Virus record (IMG/VR): IMGVR_UViG_3300030118_001518
Span: 2,150-32,975 of that record
Reading direction: 5' to 3' (one strand)
DNA from: a virus
Length of the DNA stretch: 30,826 nt
Positions 1 through 8,790 of the stretch are shown one piece after another. Each line of letters begins with the position of its first letter. Within the stretch, counting starts at the first letter, position 1. The position numbers and the translations under genes are program-made. Below the pieces are notes generated by a model. It saw only the letters and a list, made by a program, of their open reading frames with translations. It searched no databases and was not told the DNA's origin.

Positions 1-3000
1 CCACCTTGTGCATATGGGAATAACCAAGAGCGATTTAACACAGCATCAAAATCTTCTGTGAATGTATCTCCACTAAGCACATTTATTCTCAATACACTTG
101 TCATTTGATTTGCTATGTTGGAAGTTAATTTTATTATCGCACCCTCTACTTCAAATGAAAGTGTTTCAGGAGAAGGGCTTGAAAGAAGCCCCGTTGCATC
201 TTTATCCAAGGTAATTTGAGTACCTGAATCAACTGTTAATACATGAGTATTAGATTGAATACCGTTCCCTGAAACTGCCATACCTACTACAATATTAGAG
301 GTGCTTGATACAGTAATGACGGGACTACTATTAGTTACTGTACAAAGTGCTATATCAAAATTAGTCAGTGGACTATATGTGTTTTCAGTTACAGCACTTA
401 CTTCTCCTAAGTATCTAAAGGTAGCAGTATCTCGATATACTCCGAATAATTTGTCACCTTTTCTTATGTTAGTGCTTATTGTGTTAGCACCCGCCTTTAC
501 AAAAGATTGACTGTTTGTAATGCAAAACTTGGTTGTAGAACCGGCATTAACAGTTACAGGTGTAGACCACGGATTACTTGAAGGTTCAAACAAGTTTCTT
601 CGCAGTTCTTTTACATCTGCATTCGTAGGGTCTGATACTGCTTTAAATGAATGTCCTGCTTTTTTCAAATAGATTTTTTTACCTATCATATCAGGATTAT
701 TTAATGTGGTGCCACTCGGTATTTGAATTACAAATTGATTTTCACCTGATACTGAATTACTAAATGTTACACCAAGATAATAAACTTCAGTGGGTGTATC
801 TGTATCTATTTCAGCAACATAAATTAAATCCCCATTTTGATATTCTATGCCGTTTGTAGAATTTCTTGAATATGGTACTTCAGGGAATAAACTTGAATCA
901 TCCAATGTTAGAACTCTTGTGCTACCTGAAGTTATAGCGTTCACAATGGTTGCTTCTGCTCGCTTAGATTCCACACGAGGGGCGTGAGGGTTAGTTAATG
1001 GTCCTGCTTTGAACTCTACAGCACTGACATATTGGCGCAAACCATAATCAATATTACCACCTTGAGTTTGAACATTTGCGCTGTCGTGATAGAAGTTAGA
1101 CCTACCCTCAAAATCAGAAGATGGGAAGCCAGCACCACCACTTACAGGGACTAATACTTGGTTGTTTATTCCTGAAGTAATAAATATTTTAGAACCCACT
1201 GTAGCGTTTGCTTTGAAGTTTTTAGTGAATGCATTTTCATACCCACCACCTACTACTTTTGGTATCGCAATGTAACCATTAGATGTGGGGTCATTTTTGT
1301 AAACACCCCAATCACCACTTGCTAAAAATACCCGTTTATACGATAACCTTGCCTCTAAGTTACCAAAACTATCTTCTGTCGCAGCAGCACTTGGGAACAT
1401 GTGTGGATGAGATACACTGATACGGATTTCATTAGATGCTTCTTCAACTTTAGTTATAGTAGCACTATCAACATAATTTTTGTTTTGTACATTGTAAGAA
1501 TATGCTGAAAATACTTCTTTATCAGTTGCTTCTACATCTTTAGCCCTACGACCCACAGGAGATGGATTCCATGTATGGGCTGTATAGGTTGCATCAATAT
1601 GCAACTTCATACTGTTGTCAGGACCGGGGAATATACCTTCAGCAGTATGGTCGAAGAACTGCTTGGGAAATACAGGTATCTCTACCATTGCTCTTGTGCT
1701 TGCATACTGTGTACCAAGTTGATAATCGTGGTTTACATCGCTGAGAGTTTGGAATAACCTGTCATTTACAGTGCTACCATCTTGCGTTAAATTGCTGTTG
1801 TCAAAATCAGCATCGTTAGAAATATAAAATGATACTGCATAACTACCAACTACCGATTCTAATAATACATTAGTTCCGTTTAGCCAAGCATGTAATGTAG
1901 AATATGCTCTACCCGCAGCATCTAAGTATTTTCTTTCAGCAATAGAATCTGTATCATCAAACAAGAAACCAGCACCAACCCTAGATGAGTATTCTGCACT
2001 CGCACCATCTTCAAGGAATATCCTACCAACCTTCGGGAAACAAATTGTGCCCCAAGATTTCATGTCAGGAGATTCATTGTTCAACGGCTTTACTGATATT
2101 GTTTGATGTGTGTTACTTGTGTCAGTATCTACAAATATAGCCTGTACCACACAGTTACGCCTTGTAGAGCCGGGTAGTCTCATCAGTGGGCTTGGGTCGA
2201 ATGTGGGCTTGGTGTTCACCGCCCCCTGCCCCGGTCCACCAAGATTGACAGTAACTACAGGAGAGTTAGGCTCAATCTCTTTGACAATGTGCGAGTCAGG
2301 GGAACCGCTACCTATTGCACTAACATTCTCATTTACGAAACTATCAGCGATACCTTTACCAATTACAGATGTAATCAAACCATTCGTATCAACATCCTCA
2401 ACATTCTTGACTCCACGAATACGGCACCTGCTCATCAGTATCATTAGGCTTGCAATGTTTGGCACCGTATGAGTTTCAGCAGTGCTAATCAAAGATAATT
2501 GATTACTCCTTAATTTATTTGAAGGCTGCACAAAAATCTTAGCAAATATACCCTGCTCATCGTAGATTCTTACATTATCTATAATATCAAAAATTTCAAA
2601 ATATCGTGAAGATGTAGTTGTAGGTCCAATGTCAAATACTCCTGTGCCCGACTTTTCTGTTAATGGTTGTAATACAGTATTACCTATCCCATCGCTATCT
2701 GTTTTGTTATTAGAAACGGCAGGACTTCTTGCTTCAATAGTCAATTTATGATATACAGATTCGTGAATTGCATTGTTATGAGAGCGAGCGATTGCTTTTG
2801 GTGGAGAAGCCGGAGTAGCACTCACATCATTATCAGGTGTGTAAAGAGCAGGAGTGGTGCTGTAATCTAACTCAATATCACTTTCTTGCCCACCTGTGTT
2901 ATCACCGATGAGAGTGTGTGAATCTTGTAAATTTGCACCATACCCATCTATTGCGTTAGTTAATGTAATGACACCTCCGGCAGAATACAATGTGGTGTTA

Positions 3001-5030
3001 GCAAGGTCAGCCGTGATTACATCTAAAATTCTAGTGCTACCAGTTACTATATGATTACTTGCTGGCACAGTTTTTTCAACCATTAACATAGGGCCGGAAA
3101 TACTCATACTTGCACCAGTCAAATCTATTGCATTGTAATGAATTTCTACAAATGGTGCATAGTTGTATGTAGATTTTAGTGCTGGTACATGAAGTAAAGC
3201 AATTCTACTTTGTGATTCAGGAACTAAGTGATACAATCTTGTAGTGTCGTTTATGTCACCAAACTCAGGCACCGGTCCTTTCAGCATAAAAGGAGCATAA
3301 TCAAAACCTGAACCACCAATAGCAATCAATTCTTTTTTACTTGCAGGTAACCCATTATTAACAATAGACGCTACAGTTGAAGAGTTTTTTATTCGTGCTA
3401 TAGGTGCTTCTATAGAATTATTGTAAAAGTCCACCAAACCGTTCATAACAAACATGTCCTGAATGGATTGAGTAGAGTTTTCATAAACCATTTCTACAAT
3501 ATCAGCAGAACCATCTATTTGCTGGTCAATTATCATGTCAGTAGGTTTTGGAAATCTTCGCATAAACTCATGACCTGTTATATGAGAATACAAATGTCTA
3601 CCACTGTGACCTACTTGGAATAATTCGTCTAATGTGGCGGGCCAATTAACAGCAAATGGGTTTTCAGGGTCACTTGTTGTAGTAGCCATGCGAGATGAAT
3701 ATACAAGACCATGATTTTCAAAGTCACTTTCATCAACAGTCATTTGTCCTGTTTTGTCAAAAATTTGAGTACCATAGTGTGGTGGTTGGTATGGTTTACC
3801 TGTGCCATTATCAATTAGTAAATCTGCACCTATTACTACAAAGTAATTATCTACATCAGCAGTGCGAGAATGTAACAATCCTCTCAATCCATTTGTACCA
3901 TTTACAAAATCAATGTGAATACTTGATACAGTAATTACTCCTGTTGAACCATTTATACTGTGAAGTCTAACTCTTTCAGGTGGAGATTGGTTTGGTTTGT
4001 GAGAGTTACGATTTATAGCACCGGGGTTAATCAATAAATTGTATGGAGTGTGTGCTGAAGCAATAGTAGTAGGTGAAGTAGGAGTAGTGTAATAGTCAGT
4101 TACCTTGTAATTACCCATACTGTATGGGCTGGCTCTAAAGTCTGTAGTAGGGGAGGATGAATCGTAGGCTTTACCTGTTAATCGAGCAATTAATGCTTGA
4201 GCATCTGCGGCAGGAATAGTGAGTGTAGTGGTTGTACCATTAGAAGCAGCAGTGAATGCACTAAACGAATAAGACTCTTCGATGATGTCAATAGGTTCTT
4301 CAAACCTAAACAAAGCAGTAGAATTTTTAGTTTTTACAGGTATTTGTGGTATTAGCATTTCATCATTATATTGACTTGTCATGTGTAATGCTTCAATAGC
4401 ACCACGGAACTCACCGCCTTTACCACCAACATATACATGTCCTGTACTGCGAGCCACACGAGTATCATCTGTAACAGATTGACTTGCTACCTCAACACCA
4501 TTTACATTTAGAAATACTTTACCTTTCTTTAAACCAGCAACCACATGATACAATGGTCTATTTTTGAAATTAAGATTAGTTGCTTCATCTAATCCACTGT
4601 CATATCTATTAAACGAGTCGTGAATACCACCGCTATCTTGTTGAGGAAATACAATCCCATCCCATCTAGTAGATTTATCAAATGCTGTTGTAAGAGTAAT
4701 GAATGATTGGCCTAAAGAAGACTCAATGGCTAACGAAAACTTTGCTGGCCCCGGTGTGTCTACAGTGCCCATTTCAAGAGTAAATTGATTGTCACGAGAT
4801 GCAATAACCCCACCACAATCAGGTATTACAAATGTTTCAATAATGAACACAACATCATCTTTACCATTGATATTGGTTTCGTCATCACTTCCTTCAAGAA
4901 CATTAATGGACACATTGTTTCCTTGAGTATTTCCTGTGCCCGTTTTTCTAAATCTACCTTGAGGGATAATAATAGAATCAGATACCCCATCAAAAAAGTA
5001 TGCATGACTACTACGACCTATTGCTACCAT
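1..5030 (-). CDS. Giant tail fibre / adhesin-like protein with N-terminal LamG-type domain (3' end outside window)
   Basis: An unbroken minus-strand frame runs from ATG at 5030 to the left edge: 1676 whole codons plus two bases, no stop. The translation is protein-like throughout, rich in Ser, Thr, Asn and Gly, as in viral tail fibres. Residues about 55-235 look like a LamG/concanavalin jellyroll: a conserved strand with LYHVVAGLKKGKVFLNVNG, then HVYVGGKGGEFRGAIEALH, matching the usual 'YVNG ... IGG ... G.IDEV' pattern. A later stretch (VGMAVSGNGIQ ... ITLDKDATG) is a small beta-domain also seen in the next gene upstream. Its place after the tape measure and a tail/baseplate gene supports a role at the tail tip, probably host-surface or glycan binding; that role is inferred. 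The start lies 4 bases after the upstream stop and has only a weak ribosome binding site, so translation may be coupled. The C-terminal receptor region is not visible. Confidence 0.8.
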   Translation of the reverse strand, partial: MVAIGRSSHAYFFDGVSDSIIIPQGRFRKTGTGNTQGNNVSINVLEGSDDETNINGKDDVVFIIETFVIPDCGGVIASRDNQFTLEMGTVDTPGPAKFSLAIESSLGQSFITLTTAFDKSTRWDGIVFPQQDSGGIHDSFNRYDSGLDEATNLNFKNRPLYHVVAGLKKGKVFLNVNGVEVASQSVTDDTRVARSTGHVYVGGKGGEFRGAIEALHMTSQYNDEMLIPQIPVKTKNSTALFRFEEPIDIIEESYSFSAFTAASNGTTTTLTIPAADAQALIARLTGKAYDSSSPTTDFRASPYSMGNYKVTDYYTTPTSPTTIASAHTPYNLLINPGAINRNSHKPNQSPPERVRLHSINGSTGVITVSSIHIDFVNGTNGLRGLLHSRTADVDNYFVVIGADLLIDNGTGKPYQPPHYGTQIFDKTGQMTVDESDFENHGLVYSSRMATTTSDPENPFAVNWPATLDELFQVGHSGRHLYSHITGHEFMRRFPKPTDMIIDQQIDGSADIVEMVYENSTQSIQDMFVMNGLVDFYNNSIEAPIARIKNSSTVASIVNNGLPASKKELIAIGGSGFDYAPFMLKGPVPEFGDINDTTRLYHLVPESQSRIALLHVPALKSTYNYAPFVEIHYNAIDLTGASMSISGPMLMVEKTVPASNHIVTGSTRILDVITADLANTTLYSAGGVITLTNAIDGYGANLQDSHTLIGDNTGGQESDIELDYSTTPALYTPDNDVSATPASPPKAIARSHNNAIHESVYHKLTIEARSPAVSNNKTDSDGIGNTVLQPLTEKSGTGVFDIGPTTTSSRYFEIFDIIDNVRIYDEQGIFAKIFVQPSNKLRSNQLSLISTAETHTVPNIASLMILMSRCRIRGVKNVEDVDTNGLITSVIGKGIADSFVNENVSAIGSGSPDSHIVKEIEPNSPVVTVNLGGPGQGAVNTKPTFDPSPLMRLPGSTRRNCVVQAIFVDTDTSNTHQTISVKPLNNESPDMKSWGTICFPKVGRIFLEDGASAEYSSRVGAGFLFDDTDSIAERKYLDAAGRAYSTLHAWLNGTNVLLESVVGSYAVSFYISNDADFDNSNLTQDGSTVNDRLFQTLSDVNHDYQLGTQYASTRAMVEIPVFPKQFFDHTAEGIFPGPDNSMKLHIDATYTAHTWNPSPVGRRAKDVEATDKEVFSAYSYNVQNKNYVDSATITKVEEASNEIRISVSHPHMFPSAAATEDSFGNLEARLSYKRVFLASGDWGVYKNDPTSNGYIAIPKVVGGGYENAFTKNFKANATVGSKIFITSGINNQVLVPVSGGAGFPSSDFEGRSNFYHDSANVQTQGGNIDYGLRQYVSAVEFKAGPLTNPHAPRVESKRAEATIVNAITSGSTRVLTLDDSSLFPEVPYSRNSTNGIEYQNGDLIYVAEIDTDTPTEVYYLGVTFSNSVSGENQFVIQIPSGTTLNNPDMIGKKIYLKKAGHSFKAVSDPTNADVKELRRNLFEPSSNPWSTPVTVNAGSTTKFCITNSQSFVKAGANTISTNIRKGDKLFGVYRDTATFRYLGEVSAVTENTYSPLTNFDIALCTVTNSSPVITVSSTSNIVVGMAVSGNGIQSNTHVLTVDSGTQITLDKDATGLLSSPSPETLSFEVEGAIIKLTSNIANQMTSVLRINVLSGDTFTEDFDAVLNRSWLFPYAQG

Positions 5031-5034
5031 ATTA

Positions 5035-6387
5035 TCACACAATCCAATCTATAGGTAAGAAATTAATTACAAATTTGTAAATAGGCTCTCCACCAACTTG
5101 AGTAAAAGTAGCATCTGCAATAGTACCTTTTATTCCTGTATATTCTCCATTATAGGGAGAAAACTCTGTGCCTACTGTCAATGCATTATCTGCTGTTTTT
5201 TCATCTACTCTTTTGAAAGCACCTGTTGGCATGTAAAATAATGATGAATTATTATTGATTTTAGATGTAAATGGTATCTGTAGTCCTATAATGTAATCAC
5301 CATATTTATTGTCGCCTCCACCACCAAGTATATCTATATCAATAAGACCACCTAAAGTAGCAATATTTCCAAGTCCTAAACCACCGTTGTTAGAGTTACA
5401 TAATACAGCATACAATTCAGCCACTCTATCACCTGCGCTGTGTCCACCAACACTTCCAGCATCTTTACCACCGCTAAATTGTTTAACAAATGGTTTATCT
5501 GCAACTGAGGGCCAAGCGGGAAATGATGGGTAGTTTGTATTTCCAACTTTACCAGCAACAGATTGAATTAATTTTACTGCTGCATTTGTAGCACCGGTTG
5601 TTGGAGAATCAATCACTGTAGCGGTCATACCAAATATCATACCTCTAAGATTTACTAACGCTGCAAAATCGGTTGCTATTTCGGTAGCACTTCTTTCAAC
5701 ACCCGTAGTGCTATTGTAAACACCGACCCAATGATTTTGATTAAGAAAACCTTGAAAACCATAAAACCCACTAAATGTTAGTGTACCATTTGTGTAACTT
5801 CCACCGCTTACGGATTGAGATAATTTAATTGTGGTAACATTGTCTATTGATTGTACAGTAGTACCACCGGGAATATGAGTGCCTGTAACTGTCATACCTA
5901 CAGAAATAGACTCCGTAGAATCAACAGTAACAACATTACTACCATCTGTTACATCAGCAGTATTATCTGTAAAATTAGTAGGTTGTTGAGTGAAGAATAT
6001 TGTACCAAAAGTAGAATTAATTAAACTAATACCATGATTAGCAGTGCTTGCATTATTGACAGTAGTATCTTTAATTATATCAAGAATATTACCATAATTT
6101 GAAAAATTGTGAGAAGAATAACCTGCAATTCCTTTTACAATATTATCAAAATCTATTACTGCTGTAGCATTTAATGAAGCCGAACCCGTAAACTTATCAT
6201 CATCAGATATTATACCTTCCATTGAGATTACAGTAGAAGGTAAGTTCAAATCAAAACCTAATCTTGACCCACCAAAAAACGGCATGGTAATTGGAGTTAC
6301 ACCTCTTTGTACATTCATAGTTAATGTGGTACACACTAAGTCAATAGTATCACCATCATTTCTAACTAATCTAATTGGGGTACTCAT
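5035..6387 (-). CDS. Probable tail-tip / baseplate protein, 450 aa
   Basis: A beta-rich 450-aa protein lying directly between the tape measure and the large LamG fibre, the usual place of distal tail and baseplate hub genes. The N-terminus (IRLVRNDGDTIDLVCTTLTM) resembles the compact beta start of tail-tip proteins but I cannot assign a named family. Residues about 135-210 contain a small inserted beta domain (VDSTESISVGMTVTGTHIP ... TIKLSQSV), a type common in phage structural proteins and repeated in the downstream fibre gene. The ATG overlaps the tape-measure stop by one base (TGATG) and has a good Shine-Dalgarno (AGGTAGA) about 5 bases upstream. No enzymatic motif, signal peptide or membrane segment is apparent. 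The structural role is confident; the precise component is not. Confidence 0.6.
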   Translation of the reverse strand: MSTPIRLVRNDGDTIDLVCTTLTMNVQRGVTPITMPFFGGSRLGFDLNLPSTVISMEGIISDDDKFTGSASLNATAVIDFDNIVKGIAGYSSHNFSNYGNILDIIKDTTVNNASTANHGISLINSTFGTIFFTQQPTNFTDNTADVTDGSNVVTVDSTESISVGMTVTGTHIPGGTTVQSIDNVTTIKLSQSVSGGSYTNGTLTFSGFYGFQGFLNQNHWVGVYNSTTGVERSATEIATDFAALVNLRGMIFGMTATVIDSPTTGATNAAVKLIQSVAGKVGNTNYPSFPAWPSVADKPFVKQFSGGKDAGSVGGHSAGDRVAELYAVLCNSNNGGLGLGNIATLGGLIDIDILGGGGDNKYGDYIIGLQIPFTSKINNNSSLFYMPTGAFKRVDEKTADNALTVGTEFSPYNGEYTGIKGTIADATFTQVGGEPIYKFVINFLPIDWIV

Positions 6388-7691
6388 CAGTATCTACCTC
6401 TCATTGTTGCTCCGCCGATGTTACGAGCCATCTCTTGTTGTATCATGTTACCAATTTCACGAGCAAGGCTACGCTTGTCTGTGCGGTCAGTAATACCTCC
6501 TGCATTTACTGTTATATTGAATGTGCTTCCACCCATGCCAATTCCGTCAGGATTGTTTCTTTGGGAAAGAGGAACAACCGCTTCCGGTCCATCTTCTCCA
6601 ATTAAAGCGAGAGTTGGTTTATTGACGATACCACCTTTAGCCAATTCAGGAATATCCCAATCAGATAAATCCATTCCTATACTATATTCGGTGCCAGTAA
6701 ATGGGTTTTCAACAGTAAATGAAAAATCTACGCTGTCGAAAAAGTCATTTATTACCCCGATGACAGCGTTAATTGGAATTTTAATAAGTCCACCAAAAGT
6801 TTCACCAAGTCCACTTGCCCAATTTGCTATTGCACTACCTACTTCTCTAAATGTACCAATCGGGTCATCAATCAAATCCAATAAGAAATTCCAACCACCT
6901 TCAAGTACAATTCCAAAGTCAAGGTTATCCCAAGCAATACCGATACCCTGCGTAATTAAAGTCCATGTTTCACCCATCCAAGTAAAGAATGATTCTATGG
7001 GTTCCTCTATGTTTCTTTCCCAAGCGTTACCAATACTTTCCCAAGTATCTTTACCCCAACCTTTCAAACTTGTCCATTGACCATCAAGCCAACCCCAAAA
7101 TTCTTCTAATGGTCTTGATACATTAAATTCCCATGAATTTTTTATAGACTCCCAAGATTCTGATGACCATTGTTTTAAATCCTCCCATTGACCATCAAAC
7201 CAACTCCAAAATTCTTCTAATGGTCTTGATACATTAAACTCCCATGAATTTTTTATAGACTCCCAAGAATCAGATGCCCAAGACTCTAAGTTTGCCCATC
7301 CACCTTTGAACCATTCCCAAAAGTCTGATATTGGGGCTGCTATCCATTCATCCCACCATTCTCCTATGGATGACCAAGTATCAGATGCCCAAGACTCTAA
7401 GTTTGCCCATCCTTCTTTGAACCATTCCCAAAATGTTTTTAGCGGTTGTATAAACCATTCATCAATGATTCCACCGATAAATTCCCATGCAATTCCACCC
7501 CATTCTTCAAGTTGTGCCCACCCTTCTTTGAGCCATTCCCAAAAATCCTTTAGTGGTTGAATAATATAATCATTAACAAATTGTCCAACTGCTTCAAATG
7601 CTTGAGTAGCCAAAGTACCTGCGGTTTGAAAACCTGTACCTATACCCGATACTAAGCCGGACATGCTACTCAACATTGCTAATAATGTCAT
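6387..7691 (-). CDS. Tape measure protein, short (434 aa), with Trp-rich 37-aa repeats
   Basis: The C-terminal motif LIGEDGPEAVVPLSQ (residues about 363-377) is the hallmark 'GE.GPEAVVPL' of phage tail tape measure proteins. A Gly/Ala-rich N-terminus (residues 1-38) is followed by six tandem 37-residue repeats (40-261) dense in Trp, then a hydrophobic segment and the conserved C-terminal domain. Tape measures set tail length and are threaded down the tube. At about 0.15 nm per helical residue, 434 aa would fit a tail of roughly 65 nm; that is an estimate, not an observation. The gene follows the two chaperone-like genes and precedes the tip genes, the canonical order. The start has a clear Shine-Dalgarno (GGAGTGAAG). 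No lysozyme or peptidase domain was seen, unlike many long bacterial-phage tape measures. Confidence 0.85.
   Translation of the reverse strand: MTLLAMLSSMSGLVSGIGTGFQTAGTLATQAFEAVGQFVNDYIIQPLKDFWEWLKEGWAQLEEWGGIAWEFIGGIIDEWFIQPLKTFWEWFKEGWANLESWASDTWSSIGEWWDEWIAAPISDFWEWFKGGWANLESWASDSWESIKNSWEFNVSRPLEEFWSWFDGQWEDLKQWSSESWESIKNSWEFNVSRPLEEFWGWLDGQWTSLKGWGKDTWESIGNAWERNIEEPIESFFTWMGETWTLITQGIGIAWDNLDFGIVLEGGWNFLLDLIDDPIGTFREVGSAIANWASGLGETFGGLIKIPINAVIGVINDFFDSVDFSFTVENPFTGTEYSIGMDLSDWDIPELAKGGIVNKPTLALIGEDGPEAVVPLSQRNNPDGIGMGGSTFNITVNAGGITDRTDKRSLAREIGNMIQQEMARNIGGATMRGRY
6909..7574 (-). repeat. Six tandem 111-bp (37-aa) Trp-rich repeats in the tape measure gene
   Basis: Units start about every 111 bp. 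In protein they read NDYIIQPLKDFWEW, DEWFIQPLKTFWEW, DEWIAAPISDFWEW, EFNVSRPLEEFWSW, EFNVSRPLEEFWGW and ERNIEEPIESFFTW, each followed by W..L..W and W..I. Units 4 and 5 are nearly identical at the DNA level (around 7080-7165 and 7190-7277), which points to a recent duplication. The first and last units are more diverged. Confidence 0.85.
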
Positions 7692-7695
7692 AACT

Positions 7696-7971
7696 TCACT
7701 CCCAATCTAAAAATGAATAGTCTAGGTTTACTACTTCTCTATCTCCACTCTTTGCTTTTTGCTTTTTACGCTCTATGTTTTTCTTATTTTCATCAGTAAC
7801 AACCATCGCCCAAACAAGTGATTGTTTGAAGATGTTGTTTGGCATTGAATAGACTTCAGTGAGGGATATATTATAGTGCTTTGCAATGATATATGCCCAC
7901 AGTTCTATTTGGGTTTGAAAATCTTCTGCACTATCGTATTCTTCTTTCTTTAGAAAACTGTCCACCCTCAA
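7696..7971 (-). CDS. Tail assembly chaperone-like protein, downstream partner (91 aa)
   Basis: A small charged helical protein (WAYIIAKHYNISLTEVYSMP) immediately upstream of the tape measure, where the second half of tail assembly chaperone pairs lies in long-tailed phages. Its TTG start overlaps the preceding stop (TTGA) and has no Shine-Dalgarno at a usable distance, unlike most genes here. It lies in the -1 frame relative to the preceding gene, and that frame stays open back past a GGGGGG run at 7989-7994. It may therefore be made mainly by -1 frameshifting as the extension of the upstream protein, as in lambda G/GT, or by coupling at TTG. The chaperone role is inferred from position, size and frame relation rather than from a sequence motif. 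Confidence 0.6.
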   Translation of the reverse strand: MRVDSFLKKEEYDSAEDFQTQIELWAYIIAKHYNISLTEVYSMPNNIFKQSLVWAMVVTDENKKNIERKKQKAKSGDREVVNLDYSFLDWE

Positions 7972-8339
7972 GCGGTCTGCTTGGTAAACCCCCCTTGCAG
8001 ACTCTCCATCATCTCAGTAGGTTGAGGTAGTATTTTACATACCTTGTCGCCAACATATCCTTTTAATGAAAGCAACTCTTTCTTAGTTAAATTAGGGTTA
8101 GTCTTTGTAATCCAATTAGAGAGAGCATACTCCCAATAACCTGCTAAGTCTAACGATACATCACCTTTTACTACACGAATCATTTTTTGTGCGGCGTTTT
8201 GAATGTCTAAGAAGGATATGTCCCTTACCCAAACTTCCATGACTAAACTATCGTCATCAGGGTCTATACTGATTGTGTGTTTAATCGTATCATCATTCTT
8301 CATTAACAGGCTCTTGTTTTGTATTACTGTTTTGCTCAT
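7968..8339 (-). CDS. Tail assembly chaperone-like protein, upstream partner (123 aa)
   Basis: A small acidic/helical protein between the tail-tube candidate plus SAP gene and the tape measure, the classical position of tail assembly chaperones. The sequence (ISIDPDDDSLVMEVWVRDIS ... YWEYALSNWITKTNPNLTKK) resembles such proteins in length and helix content but has no diagnostic motif. I chose the ATG at 8339 because GGAGAGG lies 6 bases before it. An in-frame ATG at 8354 would add five residues but lacks such a site. The 5' end overlaps the SAP-domain gene by about 47 bases in another frame, so translation is probably coupled. The gene ends in the G6 run and the TTGA overlap described for its neighbour. 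Confidence 0.6.
   Translation of the reverse strand: MSKTVIQNKSLLMKNDDTIKHTISIDPDDDSLVMEVWVRDISFLDIQNAAQKMIRVVKGDVSLDLAGYWEYALSNWITKTNPNLTKKELLSLKGYVGDKVCKILPQPTEMMESLQGGFTKQTA
7989..7994 (-). other. G6 run, candidate -1 ribosomal frameshift site
   Basis: On the coding strand the last codons of the upstream gene read CTG CAA GGG GGG TTT ACC. The -1 frame is open only from eight codons before this run, so a shift joining the two genes must occur between there and the TGA at 7968-7970. The G run is the only obvious slippery tract in that interval. It is not a textbook X XXY YYZ heptamer, so confidence is limited. Confidence 0.35.
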
Positions 8340-8781
8340 CAGTTTCCTCTCCATTGGATGCGGCTACCTCATCGGTAGGGGCTTCCGAATTTTCATCAGG
8401 GGCTACCTCGTCGGTAGGGCCGTCAGATTCTTCTTCGGGAATATCATTCTGTTTTAATCGTAAAATAAGTTCAGCCTTTGTGCCATAAACAGGTAGTCCA
8501 CGCTCAACACAAATAGCCTTCAACTCTACTACGGTTAGTGAATCGTATTTTTGAATTTCTTCGGGGAATGGATTAGCAACTTCTTCTTGTACAAGTGGAT
8601 TAATTTCTTCTACTAATACCTCTTCTACGGGATGTAAAAGGTCAGATACTACGGCATGAATACCGTGATTATCTAAATCAGACATTAACTCTTCACTAAA
8701 CTCTACACCGTTTGTTTGGCACACCCATCGAGCGTAGTTTAAAGCACCCATTCTGCGGTATTTTTGTAGTGACATTTTCAT
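8293..8781 (-). CDS. SAP-domain protein in the tail module (162 aa)
   Basis: Residues about 80-113 (YDSLTVVELKAICVERGLPV followed by YGTKAELILRL) match the SAP motif, a small helix-extended-helix DNA-binding fold, including the conserved Leu positions, the RGLP turn and the KAEL helix. The N-terminal 75 residues are helical. The C-terminal 50 are very acidic with a repeated PTDEVA segment. It sits between the tail-tube candidate and the chaperone-like pair. A DNA-binding fold here could act in tail assembly or contact DNA in the virion; SAP/HeH-like modules do occur in phage structural clusters, but the role is unknown. The ATG has GAGGAATTAAT upstream, an acceptable Shine-Dalgarno. SAP call is confident, function is not. 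Confidence 0.65.
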   Translation of the reverse strand: MKMSLQKYRRMGALNYARWVCQTNGVEFSEELMSDLDNHGIHAVVSDLLHPVEEVLVEEINPLVQEEVANPFPEEIQKYDSLTVVELKAICVERGLPVYGTKAELILRLKQNDIPEEESDGPTDEVAPDENSEAPTDEVAASNGEETDEQNSNTKQEPVNEE

Positions 8782-8790
8782 ATTAATTCC

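Noticed and set aside
6418-7080. A 220-codon plus-strand frame antisense to the tape measure
   Set aside because: It is a shadow of the coding frame opposite; the minus-strand protein has clear tape-measure motifs and a ribosome site.
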